Assembly: GCA_021809305.1 (NCBI GenBank)
Contig: JAKBAF010000072.1
Location: 1 to 6,795 of the forward strand
DNA: 6,795 nucleotides
Source of the DNA: a bacterium
Lineage (GTDB): Bacteria; Chlamydiota; Chlamydiia; Chlamydiales; JAFEGQ01
Direction: 5' to 3'
Numbering within the stretch: position 1 is the first letter of the stretch; each line of letters begins with the position of its first letter. Below are positions 5,569-6,795 of this stretch, one piece after another. The position numbers and the translations under genes are program-made. Below the pieces are notes generated by a model. It was not told the origin of the DNA, did no database searches, and worked only from the letters and a program-made list of their open reading frames with translations.

Positions 5569-6492
5569 TCAAACGGGTACTTTAGGATTCACCGGAAAGG
5601 GAACTACTTTAAAATCATCAGCTGCAATGGTATTTGGGAAGAGGGTCTGCGCCTCTCTTTCGTGGGGTCTCACATCGAGGTAGCGGGCAGAGAAGTGGGT
5701 CAGCACAAGAAGCTTTGCCTGAGCTGCCACTGCAATCTCTGCGGCCTGGAGCGCTGTCAGGTGGTGGTGGTCTTTGGCTAACTGTCTATGCTCATCAAGG
5801 TAGGTGCTCTCACAAAGAAGCAGGCGAGCATGGCTCGCAAGGCGGATAGCATTTTGACAAGGCAGGGTATCAATAACAACAGCAATAGAGTCACCTCGGC
5901 GGATATGGCTGACCTCATCGAGGAGGATCTCTTGGCCATTAATGATGAGCCGGCCCTCCTCTTCGAGCTGCCTTATTAGTGGCCCCTTAAGACCTGCTGC
6001 ATCGAGTTTCGCCTTATCGAACTTGCGGCTATCCGATTCAGTGACACGCCAGCCGATATTTTCAACGCCATGTTCGAGGTAGAGAGCCTCAATGCAGAAG
6101 TTGCCGTCGTCGTGGACAACCCCTTCCTCGGTGATCGGATGTTCGATGACGGTGAGTGTGTCGTGATAGATGGTGCCGTAGCGAAGGCGGTCGAAGTAGC
6201 GCTTGCCGCTGGCAGGATAGTAGCAGTGGATGGGGTGGCGCACTTTGTCAATATTGAGGCGCATGAGCATGGAGCCAAGCCCAAGGCAGTGGTCGCCATG
6301 GAAGTGGGAGATAAAGATGCGCGTGACAGTGGGCGGGGCGACATTAGCAAAGATGAACTGACGCTGTGTTCCTTCACCTGGATCAAAGAGTAGTCCTTCT
6401 CCGTTCCAGCGAAAAAGATACGCCCCATGATTGCGATAGCGGGTCGGTTGCTGACTTGAGCAGCCAAGGATAATTAAATCGCGTACCGTCAT
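5569..6492 (-). CDS. rnz: Ribonuclease Z (tRNA 3' processing endonuclease)
   Basis: This metallo-beta-lactamase-fold zinc enzyme cuts 3' trailers from tRNA precursors, the natural partner step to RNase P. The 307 residues are normal for the short bacterial form. The metal-binding motif SHFHGDHCLGL lies at 62-72 (His63, His65, Asp67, His68). The other expected ligands are His141 (LEHGVEN), Asp208 (VIDTLPC, where many relatives have GDTRPC) and His266 (THFSARY). An exosite-arm-like stretch rich in charged residues, with GLKGP, spans about 150-185 and separates RNase Z from other members of the superfamily. The C. trachomatis counterpart CT346 was, as I recall, once labelled a sulphohydrolase (atsA). 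The start overlaps the rhomboid stop by four bases (ATGA), indicating translational coupling; there is only a distant AAGG upstream. xerC follows closely in the same operon. Confidence 0.95.
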   Translation of the reverse strand: MTVRDLIILGCSSQQPTRYRNHGAYLFRWNGEGLLFDPGEGTQRQFIFANVAPPTVTRIFISHFHGDHCLGLGSMLMRLNIDKVRHPIHCYYPASGKRYFDRLRYGTIYHDTLTVIEHPITEEGVVHDDGNFCIEALYLEHGVENIGWRVTESDSRKFDKAKLDAAGLKGPLIRQLEEEGRLIINGQEILLDEVSHIRRGDSIAVVIDTLPCQNAIRLASHARLLLCESTYLDEHRQLAKDHHHLTALQAAEIAVAAQAKLLVLTHFSARYLDVRPHEREAQTLFPNTIAADDFKVVPFPVNPKVPV

Positions 6493-6795
6493 CGAGCCGT
6501 GGCCTTATGGAAGGCAAAAATATCAAACCGTCCAAGAAGAGCGCCAACGATGATGCCAACAATATGGGCTGTGTTTGCGATAGGTGGTCCCATAGAGGTC
6601 GTGCCATAGACCTCGAGGAAAAACGAGATCAGCTGGAGGACGATCATCGCACCGATAAAGATCAGGATAAAGGCAATTGTTGCGGGATGGAGCTGATAAC
6701 CCTCCCAAGGCGCCCTTTTGCTGCGGACCCAGATGAAGCCGAAGAGGGTGGTTACAACGCCAGACATTCCTAGAAAAAGCGGTCCACTCATAAGG
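6489..6795 (-). CDS. Rhomboid-family intramembrane serine protease (C-terminal part)
   Basis: This is the C-terminal portion of an inner-membrane rhomboid protease, which cleaves transmembrane segments of other proteins. The frame stays open to the window edge, so the gene continues beyond 6795 and the ATG at 6791 is internal. The visible 100 residues from that Met contain the catalytic GMSG motif (nucleophile Ser10) and NTAHIVG, with the catalytic His76 on a later membrane helix. This matches GLSGVVY and NGAHIAG of E. coli GlpG, with similar spacing. Hydrophobic segments run at about 5-22, 36-57 and 70-90, followed by a short polar tail. The N-terminal membrane helices, including the HxxxN oxyanion residues, are outside the window. 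It overlaps rnz by four bases (ATGA) and heads the visible rnz-xerC operon. Substrates cannot be predicted. Confidence 0.85.
   Translation of the reverse strand, partial: LMSGPLFLGMSGVVTTLFGFIWVRSKRAPWEGYQLHPATIAFILIFIGAMIVLQLISFFLEVYGTTSMGPPIANTAHIVGIIVGALLGRFDIFAFHKATAR

Noticed and set aside
6070..6393. 107-codon plus-strand frame opposite rnz
   Set aside because: Antisense shadow of the RNase Z gene; its Val/Ala/Glu-rich product is typical of the reverse complement of coding DNA.
5976..6467. 163-codon minus-strand frame inside rnz
   Set aside because: It is a frame-shifted shadow of rnz, with Ala/Ser/Thr-rich composition and no family match.

Overview
The window looks like the chromosome of a member of the Chlamydiota, probably an environmental (non-Chlamydiaceae) lineage. 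The main reason is gene order. A ribonuclease Z gene, a xerC tyrosine recombinase gene and a YbiT-type ABC-F ATPase gene lie in the same order and on the same strand, as I recall for Chlamydia trachomatis CT346-CT347-CT348. The RNase P RNA gene at the left edge also lacks the GGU motif of the P15 loop, a deviation I recall for chlamydial RNase P RNAs. A full-length folE and a base composition that looks roughly balanced in the conserved genes argue against the classical pathogenic species. The species itself cannot be named from this sequence.

Layout. (1) 1-300, plus strand: the 3' three quarters of rnpB, whose 5' end lies outside the window. (2) 360-3317, minus strand: a compact operon transcribed ABC-F -> SpoU/TrmH-type RNA methyltransferase -> folE, with overlapping gene ends. 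(3) 3318-3658: an AT-rich, non-coding spacer holding a near-consensus plus-strand promoter (TTGAAA-17-TATAAT). (4) 3665-4294, plus strand: an unrecognised 209-residue protein with its own promoter and ribosome binding site. (5) 4295-4574: a hairpin-rich region between convergent genes, including a hairpin plus T6 terminator candidate for the plus-strand gene; a weak 82-codon minus-strand ORF covers the same bases. (6) 4575-6795, minus strand: an operon running rhomboid protease (cut by the window edge) -> rnz -> xerC, with a 4-base overlap and then a 6-base gap.

Most of the window is housekeeping: tRNA 5' and 3' end processing (RNase P RNA and RNase Z), RNA methylation, a ribosome-associated ABC-F factor, chromosome dimer resolution, the first step of pterin/folate synthesis and intramembrane proteolysis. 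The least explained part is the plus-strand orphan gene with its private promoter and terminator, sitting between xerC and the ABC-F gene where the conserved chlamydial order is otherwise continuous. I see no CRISPR array, insertion sequence, tRNA gene or phage module, and no convincing evidence for a new multi-gene system.
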